A stretch of DNA of 64,000 nucleotides from Prochlorococcus sp. AG-418-M08 (GCA_003213955.1 QCMG01000006.1:39421-103420); one strand, 5' to 3'; positions 1 through 10,184 are shown, counted from the first letter of the stretch. Notes: generated by a model not told the origin, from the sequence alone. Numbers and translations are program-made.

Positions 1-833
1 CCAAATATTTTCTGACCATCTTCTAGTTCTGCCCAAAGCATTACATCAATATTTGTAGCTGGTAAAACTTGTCCTTGTACTGCTAAAACTTTGCTTGAGG
101 CCTGAACTGCCTTCTCTAAACTGCCTGTAATTGTTGTTAGAGCTGACAAAAATAGATTACCAAAACTATGCCCCTCTAAGCCACTACCTCCTGAGAATCT
201 ATATTGAAATAATCTTGTTAAGGTAGGTTCTTCATTTGACAAGGCTGCCAAGCAATTTCTTATATCGCCAGGTGGTTGAACACCTAATTGTTTTCTTAAA
301 ACCCCGCTACTACCCCCATCATCAGAAACTGTAACTATTGCGGTAATGTTACTACTATAATTTTTTAAACCCTTCAATAATGTTGACAAACCTGTTCCTC
401 CTCCAATAGCAACAATATTAGGGCCTCTATTCAATTTACTCTTAACTCTTAGTGCATCTACTAAAAATGTATCCTTTTCGGGAACAAGGGCTTTTTGTAT
501 AGAATTGATGCTTCTGTTTTGACCAATACCAATTAATAAAAGCCCTATTATTAGAATTAATGGTCCTAAAATTGCAATAGGTAAAATACTTGTTAAACGA
601 TCCATTATCCAGAAGAAAACAGCTATTAACCAATAAAAAGGTCTTAAGTTAGTCCAAATTGCAATCCCTAATAATGAAGTCAATAATCCTATAGCGGAAG
701 TTATCATCCATCTTTTGATTAATAGTCCAGGCAAAAGCCAACTTAGAATTCTTATAATCCTGTTTATTAAATCTAAATTTGATTTTTTTAAATAAGATAA
801 AGTTCTTTTTAGTCTTTTTTTCTTCTTCTTCAT
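1..833 (-). CDS. YvcK/CofD-like (UPF0052) protein, partial
   Basis: The gene runs off the left edge of the window, so only its N-terminal 277 or so residues are visible. It starts at an ATG at 833, followed by a Lys/Arg-rich leader. The first third holds two to three hydrophobic helices, so the protein is probably membrane-anchored. A glycine-rich nucleotide/sugar-binding motif (GGGTGLSTLLKGL) follows near residue 145, then SDDGGSSG, typical of the YvcK/CofD fold. Bacterial YvcK proteins bind UDP-sugars and affect central carbon metabolism and cell-wall growth; the cyanobacterial role is inferred. It diverges from the mlaF-like gene. The family call is secure, the function is not. Confidence 0.85.
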   Translation of the reverse strand, partial: MKKKKKRLKRTLSYLKKSNLDLINRIIRILSWLLPGLLIKRWMITSAIGLLTSLLGIAIWTNLRPFYWLIAVFFWIMDRLTSILPIAILGPLILIIGLLLIGIGQNRSINSIQKALVPEKDTFLVDALRVKSKLNRGPNIVAIGGGTGLSTLLKGLKNYSSNITAIVTVSDDGGSSGVLRKQLGVQPPGDIRNCLAALSNEEPTLTRLFQYRFSGGSGLEGHSFGNLFLSALTTITGSLEKAVQASSKVLAVQGQVLPATNIDVMLWAELEDGQKIF

Positions 834-859
834 AAAATCCCTCTTATATTTTTTTCAAA

Positions 860-890
860 ATTTATAATTTTATTTAAATAAATTATAAAT
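860..890. repeat. A/T-only near-perfect palindrome between divergent genes
   Basis: Ten-base arms at 860-869 and 881-890 are exact reverse complements, and the centre (TATTTAAATA) is itself a palindrome. It sits between the divergent yvcK-like and mlaF-like starts and could be an operator or a shared promoter element. With no G or C in it, and in such A/T-rich DNA, chance is also plausible. Confidence 0.3.
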
Positions 891-965
891 CAAATACATA
901 CATCCTTTTTTTATTCTTAAAAAGTAGGCAAAATGTATTTAAAGACAAATTGCTATCTATAAATT

Positions 966-1751
966 TTGAAGAATTCGAAACCTGCCGTAGAAACCAAAAA
1001 TCTCTCAATTAGTTGGGGGAAACAAAATATACTAAATAAAATTAATTTAAAACTTAATGAAGGAGAAAAATTAGCTATTGTTGGTCCTTCGGGTTCTGGT
1101 AAATCAACTATATTAAAAATTTTAGCAGGTCTAATTCTGCCAACAGAGGGGGAAATAAGCATATTTGGAGAAAAACAAACTTACTTAAGATTAGATCAAA
1201 CTAATCCCCCAGATGTAAGATTAGTTTTTCAGAATCCAGCTTTGTTAGGTTCTTTAACTATTGAAGAAAATGTAGGATTCATACTTCAAAGGAATAAAAA
1301 TTTATCCAAAAAATTTATTCAAGGAATTGTTAAAGAATGCCTAGAGGAAGTAGGATTATTTAATGTTGAGAAAAAACTTCCAAATGAATTAAGCGGTGGT
1401 ATGCAAAAAAGAGTAAGTTTTGCTAGAGCATTAATTGCAGAACAAGATTTAGATAAAAAAAATCAGCCGTTATTACTTTTTGATGAACCTACTGCTGGAT
1501 TAGATCCTATTGCTTCATCAAGAATTGAAGACTTAATCAATAAGACAAATAAGAAAGCCAAAGGTTCATCTATTGTTGTTAGCCATGTTCTTAGTACTAT
1601 AGAAAGGACTTCAGAAAAAGTAGTCATTCTTTATGGAGGTAAATTCAGATGGGCAGGTTCTATTGATGAATTTAAAGAGAGTAATGACCCCTACGTTTTT
1701 CAATTTAGGAATGGTAAACTTGCAGGACCAATGCAACCAAAAGAGATTTAA
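966..1751 (+). CDS. ABC transporter ATP-binding protein, MlaF/Ttg2A type
   Basis: This 261-residue ATPase probably powers an Mla-like lipid transporter between the inner and outer membranes. Walker A (GPSGSGKST) is at about residues 40-48, the signature LSGGMQKRVSFARA near 141, and Walker B LLFDEPTAGLD near 170. The FDEPTAGLD and GGMQKR forms are typical of the MlaF branch. The start is a TTG codon, because no ATG lies upstream in frame before the conserved N-terminus. Five bases separate it from the MCE-domain gene, so the two form one operon. The MlaE permease partner is not in the window and must be encoded elsewhere. Confidence 0.9.
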   Translation: MKNSKPAVETKNLSISWGKQNILNKINLKLNEGEKLAIVGPSGSGKSTILKILAGLILPTEGEISIFGEKQTYLRLDQTNPPDVRLVFQNPALLGSLTIEENVGFILQRNKNLSKKFIQGIVKECLEEVGLFNVEKKLPNELSGGMQKRVSFARALIAEQDLDKKNQPLLLFDEPTAGLDPIASSRIEDLINKTNKKAKGSSIVVSHVLSTIERTSEKVVILYGGKFRWAGSIDEFKESNDPYVFQFRNGKLAGPMQPKEI

Positions 1752-1756
1752 GCATT

Positions 1757-2602
1757 ATGCGTAGAAGCTTACGAGACTCGATAGTTGGTTTTTCCTTATT
1801 AGGAGGAATTTTAATATTTACATTTTTTTCTTTCTGGTTAAGAGGTGTAAAACTATCTTCAAAAAATTGGTATCTTTTTGCAGAATTTAATAATGCAAGC
1901 GGTTTATCAAAAAAATCTCCAGTAACTTACAGAGGAATCTTAGTAGGTTCAATTGAAGATATCCTTTTTACCAATGAATCAATCAAAGCAAAAATTGTTC
2001 TAAATAATCCTGACATTATTCTTCCTAAGCCAGTATTTGCAAGAGTTGTTACCAATTCTTTTCTAGGAGGTGATGTTCAAGTGGCCTTGGAAACTAGCGA
2101 AAAAACAATCCCAAAGAATTCTGCAAAAGCTTTATCAGAAAAATGTAATAGTAAATTAATTGTTTGCCAAGGAGATACTATTACCGGAAAGCAGCTTTCA
2201 AGCCTTTCAAACATCACTAACCGTATAAATCAACTACTAAAAGAATCAAATCAAGAAAATTTAATTGAAAATGTAGTTAATTCAATTGATCAATTTGATA
2301 GAACACAAGAAAATCTTGATGAACTGATTTATTTATCAAAGCAAGAAATTCTTAGAGTTAAACCTCTCATAAAAGAAATAACTATTGCTGCAGGTCATTT
2401 AAATAACATTTTATCTACCTTTAATGACGAAGAAACATTGAAAGATATTAAGCTAACAATCGAAGCTGCAGAATCAATATCAGGCAAAATTGATAATATG
2501 AGTGATGATTTCGAACAATTAATGAAAGACAAAGAATTAACTAAATCTATGAGAGATTTAACTATTGGACTTTCTAAATTCCTTAACGAGATTTACCCAT
2601 AA
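1757..2602 (+). CDS. MCE-domain (MlaD-like) substrate-binding protein
   Basis: The 281-residue protein has one N-terminal transmembrane helix (about residues 9-28), then a single MCE/MlaD domain with the diagnostic stretch GLSKKSPVTYRGILVGSIE (about 48-66). The C-terminal half is helical and probably forms a coiled coil. It would be anchored in the inner membrane and form the periplasmic lipid-binding ring served by the upstream ATPase, with which it is co-transcribed. The cyanobacterial family resembles chloroplast TGD2. It ends four bases before the convergent stop of chlD. Confidence 0.88.
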   Translation: MRRSLRDSIVGFSLLGGILIFTFFSFWLRGVKLSSKNWYLFAEFNNASGLSKKSPVTYRGILVGSIEDILFTNESIKAKIVLNNPDIILPKPVFARVVTNSFLGGDVQVALETSEKTIPKNSAKALSEKCNSKLIVCQGDTITGKQLSSLSNITNRINQLLKESNQENLIENVVNSIDQFDRTQENLDELIYLSKQEILRVKPLIKEITIAAGHLNNILSTFNDEETLKDIKLTIEAAESISGKIDNMSDDFEQLMKDKELTKSMRDLTIGLSKFLNEIYP

Positions 2603-2606
2603 AAAT

Positions 2607-4781
2607 TTAAAATTCATTTATTGCTTTCAAAGCCATCGCTGCAATTGTCTTATCTGTAGCTTTTGGTAATTGTACATATTTACCTTGTGCAGCTTCCGCC
2701 AGTTCTTTCCCAAAGCCACTAGCTATAAATTTTCTTTCTGTATCAATTATGAGTAGCTTTATACCTAGCATAGGGTATTTAGCTGCAATATCTAATACTT
2801 CTTGCTTTAAATTGACATTCTCATTTTCTTTCTCTTCAAGCTCAGATTGTCCTAAAGATATTCCTAAGGGTACATTTCCTCTGCCGTCAGTTATTCCAAC
2901 CACAATTACTTGACCTATATCTCCGGTAGAAAGAGCATTTTTTGCAACTTTTGCTGATTGAGTTAACCCATGAGCCAAAGGAGATCCGCCTCCACATGGC
3001 ATAGTTTCTAATCTTCTTTTTGCTGCGGTAATAGATCTTGTTGGAGGTAAAAGAACTTCTGCTTGATTTCCTCTAAAGGGTATGAGAGCTACTTCGTCTC
3101 TATTTTCATAAGCCTCGGTTAAAAGTCTAATCACTGCCCCTTTTGCACTTTGCATTCTATTCAGCGCCATAGACCCACTAGCATCTACTAGAAAAATAAC
3201 TAAAGCTCCTGCCTTTTTTTGAAGAAGCTTTGCCCTGAAATCATTTTCCTCAATCACAATAGATTTATTAGGATTCCTTAATCTTCTTGATTTTTGATAA
3301 GGGGCTGCAGCTCTAAGAGTAGCGTCGACTGCAATTCTTTTTACTTTACCTCTTGGAATAATAGGTTTTACATATCTGCCTCTACTGTCACTAAATATGA
3401 CTGATCTACTCCCGCTATTTCCAGCTTTAGCTTTAGCTGATGAAAAAAGCAATAAATCAGGATCGACCATACATGCCTCAGGATCTAAGATAAACTCCTC
3501 AGGTATTTCGGGAGTAGATTCTTCTTCTCCATCAAAATTATCTTCCTCTTGTTCTTGCTCTTGATTATCATCATTTTCATTAGCCTCAGGTTCAGAGTCA
3601 TCACTGTTTGATGGTGGTGGTGGTGGTGGACTCTGATCTTCTGGAGGTGGTGGTTGAATATCATCTTCAGGTGGAATTTGCATCGCCCGTGGAAGAATAA
3701 CTAATCTGACTGCGACTTTTAAGTCATCAGAATTTACATTCTCATCGCCTCGAAGAGCTGCGTTCGCTTTAGCAACTTTTACTGCAAATAATTCTGATCT
3801 ATGCCCTTCTACACCTCCTCTAAGAGCTTCATTCACTAAATAGGTTATTTGCTCTTTTGTTATCTTGACATCCTTTAACCATTGCCTTGCCAAAATTAAT
3901 TGAGTAGACAAATTATCAGATTCTTCCGACCATTTTTCTGAAAATTTAATATTATTTTCAGCGTGTGATAAAACAGATTTTGTAATCTCAACTCTTTGAG
4001 CATTATCAATAGATTGATCTGCGGAAAGCACAATCGCAAAACGATCTAATACATGATCTCTTAAAGCACCTTCTTCAGGATTATAAGTTGCTATTAAAAG
4101 TGACTTGCAAGAGTGAGAAAGGCTTAAACCATCTCTTTCAATATTATTCTTCTCTCTTCCTGTAGCTTCAAGAATTAAATTTACAATACCATCATCCAAT
4201 AAATTTATATCGTCTACATAAAGAACACCTCTATGAGCTTCTGCCAAAATTCCAGGCTGAAAAACTTGCTCTCCCTTACTTAATGAGGCAGCGACATCAA
4301 TTGATCCAACAAGTCTGTCTTCAGTTATGCCAATGGGAACTTGAATAAATGGCGCCTCTATTACTTTTTTTGGAATTTCTTCAATTTGCTTCAAATAATC
4401 ACTTCCAATTACCTCCTCTAACAATTTATTAGTACTAATATCCCATTCCTCCGGTTTATCTGGATCTAAATTTCTACCAATAGGTCTTAATGAAGTATTA
4501 CTATTTCTCTTATTTAGCTTTTCCAATATTGATTCATTATCTAATACCTCTATAGGAGGCAGCAAAGTATGCAAACCCCTTGCTAATACAGACTTACCAG
4601 TACCTCTTCCGCCAGCGATTATCACTCCTCCTAAACTAGGATCAACTGCTGCCAAAAGCAAAGATAATTTCAATAAGCTATGACCTGTTATTGCCGCCAA
4701 AGGAAAAGCTCTAAAAGAATCCTTTGACTTCGTTAAATCTTTTATTTCTCCTTTTTCTTTTAACTCGGGGTTCAAAATCAC
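2607..4781 (-). CDS. chlD: Magnesium-protoporphyrin IX chelatase subunit D
   Basis: ChlD partners ChlI and ChlH to insert Mg2+ into protoporphyrin IX, the first step committed to chlorophyll. The 724-residue protein has the expected order: an N-terminal AAA+ domain with a P-loop (GGRGTGKS, about 57-64), a proline-rich then strongly acidic linker (about 378-425), and a C-terminal von Willebrand A domain with a MIDAS motif (DASGSM) near residue 533. The length matches cyanobacterial ChlD. It is divergent from folK, with 36 bases between the starts. The GGT repeat visible on the plus strand near 3612-3652 simply encodes the proline run. Confidence 0.97.
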   Translation of the reverse strand: MILNPELKEKGEIKDLTKSKDSFRAFPLAAITGHSLLKLSLLLAAVDPSLGGVIIAGGRGTGKSVLARGLHTLLPPIEVLDNESILEKLNKRNSNTSLRPIGRNLDPDKPEEWDISTNKLLEEVIGSDYLKQIEEIPKKVIEAPFIQVPIGITEDRLVGSIDVAASLSKGEQVFQPGILAEAHRGVLYVDDINLLDDGIVNLILEATGREKNNIERDGLSLSHSCKSLLIATYNPEEGALRDHVLDRFAIVLSADQSIDNAQRVEITKSVLSHAENNIKFSEKWSEESDNLSTQLILARQWLKDVKITKEQITYLVNEALRGGVEGHRSELFAVKVAKANAALRGDENVNSDDLKVAVRLVILPRAMQIPPEDDIQPPPPEDQSPPPPPPSNSDDSEPEANENDDNQEQEQEEDNFDGEEESTPEIPEEFILDPEACMVDPDLLLFSSAKAKAGNSGSRSVIFSDSRGRYVKPIIPRGKVKRIAVDATLRAAAPYQKSRRLRNPNKSIVIEENDFRAKLLQKKAGALVIFLVDASGSMALNRMQSAKGAVIRLLTEAYENRDEVALIPFRGNQAEVLLPPTRSITAAKRRLETMPCGGGSPLAHGLTQSAKVAKNALSTGDIGQVIVVGITDGRGNVPLGISLGQSELEEKENENVNLKQEVLDIAAKYPMLGIKLLIIDTERKFIASGFGKELAEAAQGKYVQLPKATDKTIAAMALKAINEF

Positions 4782-4817
4782 TTTAAAAATGCCTGATATA
4801 GAATTTATCCAATAACT

Positions 4818-5396
4818 TTGTTTTTTGTAGTGGAATTATCAAATCTTAATATCAAAAATGGACTATGTATATCCCTCGGAGCAAATATTGATAGTAAATT
4901 CGGAAGCCCTATTGAGTCACTCTTAATTTGCAAACCAAAAATAGAAGAAATAGTAAATGAGTGGGCAGATCATTCCTACAATAAAAAAGAAGAGGAAAGA
5001 AAATTTCAAGCAAACTTTTTTTGGTCTTCAATTTATGAGACATTACCTCATGGAGTTGAAAATGAGCAGCCAAATTATTTCAATACTCTATTGCTTATAA
5101 AAAGCAATTCTTTTCCAAAACCATCAGATAAAAACGCGAAATTACTTTTAAAAGAGCTAAAAAATTTAGAGAGATTTTTTGGACGAAAAAAGACGCCAAA
5201 GGGTAAAAAATGGCTATCAAGATGTCTAGATTTAGATATTCTCTGGTGGGAAGATTTTTATACTTTTGACGAGGAATTAACTTTACCTCACCCTAGATTC
5301 ATGAATCGTAATTTCGTTATTACGCCACTATCTGAGATCCTAAGTAGAAGCCAAAAAATCAAAAAGTTTGATTACCCAAAATGGTCTATTGAATGA
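4818..5396 (+). CDS. folK: 6-hydroxymethyl-7,8-dihydropterin pyrophosphokinase
   Basis: HPPK transfers pyrophosphate from ATP to 6-hydroxymethyl-dihydropterin in folate synthesis. The protein shows the family pattern: an N-terminal SLGAN strand near residue 20, a central basic segment [12 protein letters not shown], the [10 protein letters not shown] metal-binding motif, and [16 protein letters not shown] near the end. At 192 residues it is slightly longer than many HPPKs. The listed start is TTG at 4818. The GTG at 4830 is in frame, fits the conserved N-terminus equally well, and cannot be excluded. The gene probably shares an operon with the Nudix hydrolase 47 bases downstream. Confidence 0.9.
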   Translation: MFFVVELSNLNIKNGLCISLGANIDSKFGSPIESLLICKPKIEEIVNEWADHSYNKKEEERKFQANFFWSSIYETLPHGVENEQPNYFNTLLLIKSNSFPKPSDKNAKLLLKELKNLERFFGRKKTPKGKKWLSRCLDLDILWWEDFYTFDEELTLPHPRFMNRNFVITPLSEILSRSQKIKKFDYPKWSIE

Positions 5397-5443
5397 TTTA
5401 CAAAACCAAAAAATAACTGTTAGGCTATTTTTATTTGAAAATT

Positions 5444-6007
5444 ATGGGAAATAAAAACCATATAAAACGATCAATTTTTAAAGAAAAAATATCTGAGTTA
5501 AAATCTAAAAAATTTAGTTTCGAAATAAATAGAATTGAGCTCCCAAATGGACATGAAGGTGAATATGGATACATTAAGCATCCTGGAGCTGCCCTAGCTG
5601 TACCTATAACAAAAGACAACAAAGTTATTATTCTTCGTCAATATAGATTTGCTGTTTCCAGGTATCTATTAGAATTTCCAGCAGGTACATTAGAAATAGG
5701 CGAAACACCTATTAATTCAATTAAAAGAGAAATACAAGAAGAGACTGGATTTAGTGCAAAGAAATGGGATGAACTAGGAACTCTTGTCCCTGCTCCTGGT
5801 TATGCAGATGAAGAAATTTATTTATTTTTAGCGCGTGATCTGAGTAAACTTAATTCCGAGGTTAAAGGAGATTTAGATGAAGATATAGAAGTATTAATTT
5901 TAGATCCTGACGGACTAGATAATCTTATTTCTAGTGGGGATGAAATTCTTGACGCAAAAACTGTGACAGCTTGGTTCAGAGCTAAACAATTTTTAGATAA
6001 ATTATGA
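5444..6007 (+). CDS. Nudix hydrolase, ADP-ribose pyrophosphatase type
   Basis: A complete Nudix box is present (GTLEIGE-x7-REIQEETGF, about residues 81-103), preceded by the PGAALAVPI and RQYRFAV strands usual in ADP-ribose pyrophosphatases. The likely reaction is hydrolysis of ADP-ribose or related nucleoside diphosphates. I chose the ATG at 5444; a TTG at 5435 is in frame but adds only three residues. The stop overlaps the photolyase start by four bases, so the two are translationally coupled. Substrate preference cannot be read from the sequence. Confidence 0.88.
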   Translation: MGNKNHIKRSIFKEKISELKSKKFSFEINRIELPNGHEGEYGYIKHPGAALAVPITKDNKVIILRQYRFAVSRYLLEFPAGTLEIGETPINSIKREIQEETGFSAKKWDELGTLVPAPGYADEEIYLFLARDLSKLNSEVKGDLDEDIEVLILDPDGLDNLISSGDEILDAKTVTAWFRAKQFLDKL

Positions 6008-7440
6008 ATAACCCTAGAATACTTTTTTGGCATAGAAAGGATTTGAGAATATTTGATAATCAAGCTTTAATCAAAGCATTTTCATTATCAAATGCAATTA
6101 CTTCAACTTATATATTAGACAAAAATTATTCACACGATTTTAATGCAAATTCAAGAGCTTGGTTTCTAGGAAATTCGCTTCAAGAATTAGGAAATAATTG
6201 GGGGGAATTAGGAAGTAGACTAGTCATAAAAGAAGGAGATCCAGTATTAATAATCCCTCAATTAGCAAAGACAATAGATGCTAAATTTGTTTTTTGGAAT
6301 AAATCAATCGAACCTTATGAGATCAATCGAGATTTACAAATAAAAAAAATTTTAAAAGAAAAAAATATTCAAGTTATTGAATCTTGGGATCACTTATTAG
6401 TAGAACCTTTAAACATTTTTTCAGGGAATAATAAACCTTATACGGTTTATGGACCTTTTTATAAAAAACTTAAATCGAAAATGAATTTGTTAGGCTCATA
6501 TGATCAAGATAAAGTTATTTTCCAGTTTCAAGATATAGATAACAAACTCAAAGAAAATAAGACAATAAATTCATCTGATTCCGTTCTAAAGAAATTTCTC
6601 AAAAATATCAAATTTTCTGGTTCGAATATTTGTCCATGTAGACCTGGTGAGAATGCTGCAGAAAAATTACTAAAAAACTTCATCAACGAAAAAAAAATAT
6701 ATTCTTACAATTCTGCAAGAGATTTACCTTCTTATAATGGAACATCTTTTTTAAGTGCATCTCTCAGATACGGAACCATCAGCATTAGAAAAGTTTGGAA
6801 TGCCACACTAAATTTAAATTCAAATTGTGAAAGTCATGAAAATTACTTATCAATTGAAACTTGGCAAAAAGAACTTATTTGGCGTGAATTTTATCAACAT
6901 TGCTTATTTCACTTTCCAGAGCTAGAGAAAGGTCCATATAGAAAAAAATGGGATCAATTTCCATGGCAAAACAATATTGAATGGTTTCAGCATTGGAGTA
7001 ACGGCGAGACGGGTGTACCTATAGTTGATGCTGCAATGCGTCAACTAAATACTACTGGCTGGATGCATAACAGATGTCGAATGATAGTTGCTTCATTTCT
7101 AGTAAAAGATCTTATTTGCAGTTGGCAATTGGGTGAGAAAAAATTTATGGAGACTTTGGTTGATGGGGACTTAGCCGCAAATAATGGGGGATGGCAGTGG
7201 AGCGCTAGTAGCGGTATGGATCCAAAACCACTGAGAATTTTTAATCCTTATACTCAAGCAAAGAAATTTGATCCTATTTGCGATTACATAAAATCTTGGG
7301 TTCCTGAATTATCTAAAGTGTCAAATTCAGAAATATTAAATGGGGAGATATCTAATTTAGAAAAAATCAATTATTCAAACCCTATTGTCAATCACAACGT
7401 ACAACAAAGATTCTTTAAATCACTTTATGCTGAAATTTGA
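6004..7440 (+). CDS. phr: Deoxyribodipyrimidine photolyase (class I CPD photolyase)
   Basis: This 478-residue flavoprotein repairs UV-induced cyclobutane pyrimidine dimers using blue light. The N-terminal antenna domain opens with LFWHRKDLRIFDN. The C-terminal FAD domain carries TWQKELIWREFYQH, VDAAMRQLNTTGWMHNRCRM and DLAANNGGWQWSASSG, the strongest family signatures. Length and motifs fit a DNA photolyase better than a plant-type cryptochrome. It overlaps the Nudix gene by four bases and the convergent DegT gene by 16 bases at its 3' end. A light-repair enzyme fits a surface-ocean phototroph. Confidence 0.95.
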   Translation: MNNPRILFWHRKDLRIFDNQALIKAFSLSNAITSTYILDKNYSHDFNANSRAWFLGNSLQELGNNWGELGSRLVIKEGDPVLIIPQLAKTIDAKFVFWNKSIEPYEINRDLQIKKILKEKNIQVIESWDHLLVEPLNIFSGNNKPYTVYGPFYKKLKSKMNLLGSYDQDKVIFQFQDIDNKLKENKTINSSDSVLKKFLKNIKFSGSNICPCRPGENAAEKLLKNFINEKKIYSYNSARDLPSYNGTSFLSASLRYGTISIRKVWNATLNLNSNCESHENYLSIETWQKELIWREFYQHCLFHFPELEKGPYRKKWDQFPWQNNIEWFQHWSNGETGVPIVDAAMRQLNTTGWMHNRCRMIVASFLVKDLICSWQLGEKKFMETLVDGDLAANNGGWQWSASSGMDPKPLRIFNPYTQAKKFDPICDYIKSWVPELSKVSNSEILNGEISNLEKINYSNPIVNHNVQQRFFKSLYAEI

Positions 7441-8630
7441 ATTTCTTCTATGCAATTCTTTAAAACTTTATTTAAATTTTCTGCTACATAAACTTGTTCT
7501 TCATAAGAAATTTCAGGGAACATTGGAAGACTAAGAACTTCCGTACATATCCTCTCTGTATTAATAAGTTTTGTTCTAGAAAAATTTTTATTTTTATAAG
7601 CTATTTGTGCATGTATTGGAATTGGATAATAGATAATTGAGTTAATACCTTTTTCAAAAAGTTGCTGTTTTACCAAATTCCTTAAGGAATGGTATTTTTT
7701 GCAATCAGTATCAAATAGATTTAATAAATCTTTATTTAAAAAATATTTATCGTTTCTTAATTTGATAACAAATTGATTCCAAGAATGTGAAATTGAATCA
7801 GAGCTAATTTTAGGAAAACTAATAAATGGATTTTTTTCTAATAAATGAAGGTAATTATTAGCTACTTTTTGGCGATTATTAATCCACTTAGAAATATATT
7901 TAATTTTGATATTTAATATCGCAGCTTGAATAGTATCAAGTCTGCTATTATATCCAATTTGAGTATGGTGATATCTTATTGGACTACCATGAACAGCTAG
8001 TTCTCTAATTTTTTTTGAAATCTTCTGATCAGATGTTGTCACTGCTCCACCATCTCCAGCAGCTCCTAAATTCTTAGTAGGGAAAAAGCTAAAACACCCG
8101 ATATCACCAATACTTCCAACTTTGGAATTCTCCCACATTGTGCATGTTGCCTGAGCACAATCTTCAATTACTTTTAAGTCATATTTGTTAGCCAATGATT
8201 TTATTAAGGTCATATTCACCGCATTCCCGAATAGATGAACTGGCATAATTGCTTTAGTATTAGAATTTATTTCTTGTTCTATTAGTTCAGTATTAATAAG
8301 ATAAGTTTCAGGATCTACATCTACCAAAATAGGATTAGCACCAACTAAACTAATAGCCTCTGCAGTCGCAAAAAAGCTAAAAGATGAAGTAATAACTTCA
8401 TCACCCACACCAATATCTAATGCGCGCAAAGCTAACACTAAAGCATCAGTTCCACTATTACATCCAATAGTATTTTCAACACCAATCAGATTAGAAAAAC
8501 TCTCTTCAAATTTGGCAATCTCTTTTCCTCCAATATACTGGCCCCCTTTTAAAACTCTAAAAACCTCACTCTCAATTTCAGAACCAATTTCTTGAAACTG
8601 CCTATTTAAAGTGAATGGAGGTATCTGCAT
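7425..8630 (-). CDS. DegT/DnrJ/EryC1/StrS-family PLP aminotransferase
   Basis: The 401-residue protein is a sugar aminotransferase-type PLP enzyme. Visible family features are GCNSGTDALVLALRAL, EDCAQATC and FSFFPTKNLGAAGDGG, where the lysine of PTKNLG is the PLP Schiff-base residue. The family usually aminates keto-sugars for surface polysaccharides. No other sugar-biosynthesis gene lies beside it, so the product is unknown. The Gfo/Idh oxidoreductase 10 kb away is a type that sometimes acts before such enzymes, but linkage is not shown. Its 3' end overlaps the photolyase gene. Confidence 0.9.
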   Translation of the reverse strand: MQIPPFTLNRQFQEIGSEIESEVFRVLKGGQYIGGKEIAKFEESFSNLIGVENTIGCNSGTDALVLALRALDIGVGDEVITSSFSFFATAEAISLVGANPILVDVDPETYLINTELIEQEINSNTKAIMPVHLFGNAVNMTLIKSLANKYDLKVIEDCAQATCTMWENSKVGSIGDIGCFSFFPTKNLGAAGDGGAVTTSDQKISKKIRELAVHGSPIRYHHTQIGYNSRLDTIQAAILNIKIKYISKWINNRQKVANNYLHLLEKNPFISFPKISSDSISHSWNQFVIKLRNDKYFLNKDLLNLFDTDCKKYHSLRNLVKQQLFEKGINSIIYYPIPIHAQIAYKNKNFSRTKLINTERICTEVLSLPMFPEISYEEQVYVAENLNKVLKNCIEEIQISA

Positions 8631-8682
8631 ATTTAATATATTAACCCTAAACCGATTATTCTATGGGTATAAACATTTTAAT

Positions 8683-9276
8683 TCATTTAAACCAACTTGG
8701 TTCATTACCAGGAGTCCATTTAATATTGCAACCTAAAGACGGCTTCTGATTAGAAGGATAAGAATAATCTTGATTCAAATCTCTTACAGCAGAGCGTAAA
8801 TCTTTACCAGACAGAGGGATATTATTACCTGGTCTACTATCATCTAATTGGCCATGATAATACAATAAAAAATTACCGTCTCCTTCATTTAAAAAAAGAT
8901 AAAAATCTGGAGTACAAGCCGCTTTTAAAGCCTTAGCAAAACTTTGATTTGCATCATATAGATAAGGAAAACTCCATCCCTGTAATTGTGCTTGTAATTT
9001 CAAATTTTTAGGAGAATCTGAAGGATGAGTGAAAATATCATTACTAGAAATTGCAACTGTTTGAACTGAATTCTCAATTTCTTTACTTAAGGTAAAAATT
9101 TGATTCTCAATATATTTAACAAATGGGCAATGGGCACAAATAAACATTAAAAGTAAATGCCGATTATCTAGATTATGAGAATTAAAATATTCATTATTTG
9201 AAGAATTAGCATTTAACATTTCAAAATTAGGCAGTTGGAAACCTAATTCCAAATCCATAGAATTTGTTCTGACCAT
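8683..9276 (-). CDS. Thioredoxin-fold (AhpC/TSA-like redoxin) protein
   Basis: The 197-residue protein has an AhpC/TSA or thiol-disulfide-isomerase fold. A CAHCPFVKY motif supplies two cysteines at the usual active-site position near residue 52, followed by the TPDFYLF strand. Homologues in cyanobacteria are usually annotated as thioredoxin-family proteins of unknown substrate. No signal peptide is visible, so it is probably cytosolic. It lies downstream of the DegT gene start with a 52-base gap and may have its own promoter in the 105-base gap before fabI. A thiol peroxidase role is possible but unproven. Confidence 0.8.
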   Translation of the reverse strand: MVRTNSMDLELGFQLPNFEMLNANSSNNEYFNSHNLDNRHLLLMFICAHCPFVKYIENQIFTLSKEIENSVQTVAISSNDIFTHPSDSPKNLKLQAQLQGWSFPYLYDANQSFAKALKAACTPDFYLFLNEGDGNFLLYYHGQLDDSRPGNNIPLSGKDLRSAVRDLNQDYSYPSNQKPSLGCNIKWTPGNEPSWFK

Positions 9277-9381
9277 GTTTTAATAAAATATTCTTTGATA
9301 TTTGAAAATTATTGTATATTTTGCAGTAATCCGTAAAGATAGGTACTTTCATATAGGAGAATAATAGAAATAATAAACAAA

Positions 9382-10164
9382 ATGCTTCTAAATCTATCTG
9401 GCAAAAAAATTCTTGTTACAGGAATTGCCAACAATCGTTCAATAGCATGGGGTATTGCTCAACAACTTTCAAAAGCTGGCGCAGAGCTTGGAATCACATA
9501 TTTGCCTGATGATAAGGGAAGATTCGAATCTAAAGTTAGAGAACTAACTGAACCATTAAACCCATCGTTATTTTTGCCTCTTGATGTTCAAAATCCAGCT
9601 CAAATAGAAGAGATCTTTAAAAATATAAAAAACAACTGGGGGCAAATTGACGGATTAGTTCACTGCTTAGCATTTGCAGGACGCGAGGAATTAATAGGAG
9701 ATTATAGTGCTACCACTTCGGAGGGTTTTGATAGGGCTCTTAATATAAGTGCTTATTCACTAGCACCTTTATGTAAAGCAGCAAAACCACTTTTTAGTGA
9801 TGGCGCCGGCGTTGTCTCATTAACTTATTTGGGATCAGAGAGGGCGATTCCTAACTACAACGTTATGGGAGTTGCTAAAGCAGCTTTAGAAGCTTCAGTA
9901 AGATATCTTTCTGCAGAACTTGGTCCCGAAAGACAAGTAAGAGTTAATGCAATAAGTGCTGGGCCTATAAGAACACTTGCGAGTTCTGCTATAGGTGGCA
10001 TTTTAGATATGATTCACAATGTTGAAGAAAAGGCTCCTTTACGCAGAACTGTCACTCAAACAGAAGTAGGTAATACTGCTGCTTTTTTATTAAGTGATCT
10101 CTCAAGCGGCATTTCAGGCCAAACAATTTATGTTGATGCGGGTTACTGCATTAATGGAATGTAA
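9382..10164 (+). CDS. fabI: Enoyl-[acyl-carrier-protein] reductase (NADH)
   Basis: FabI reduces trans-2-enoyl-ACP in the last step of each fatty-acid elongation cycle. The 260-residue short-chain-dehydrogenase-type protein shows the FabI cofactor segment GIANNRSIAWGIA (about 15-27) and a catalytic Tyr-x6-Lys arrangement (YNVMGVAKAALE) near residues 158-165. The C-terminus GQTIYVDAGYCINGM is also characteristic. An AGGAGA lies at 9355-9360, too far upstream to serve the ATG at 9382. It is 20 bases ahead of hisB, so the two are probably co-transcribed. Confidence 0.97.
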   Translation: MLLNLSGKKILVTGIANNRSIAWGIAQQLSKAGAELGITYLPDDKGRFESKVRELTEPLNPSLFLPLDVQNPAQIEEIFKNIKNNWGQIDGLVHCLAFAGREELIGDYSATTSEGFDRALNISAYSLAPLCKAAKPLFSDGAGVVSLTYLGSERAIPNYNVMGVAKAALEASVRYLSAELGPERQVRVNAISAGPIRTLASSAIGGILDMIHNVEEKAPLRRTVTQTEVGNTAAFLLSDLSSGISGQTIYVDAGYCINGM

Positions 10165-10184
10165 ACTAAATTTTTTGCATAACA

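Noticed and set aside
860..890. 31-base A/T-only palindrome as a replication or regulatory site.
   Set aside because: With no G or C and an A/T-rich background the pattern is too easily produced by chance; listed only as a weak repeat.
3612..3652. GGT-type simple repeat, possible microsatellite.
   Set aside because: It encodes the proline-rich linker of ChlD, a normal feature of the protein.
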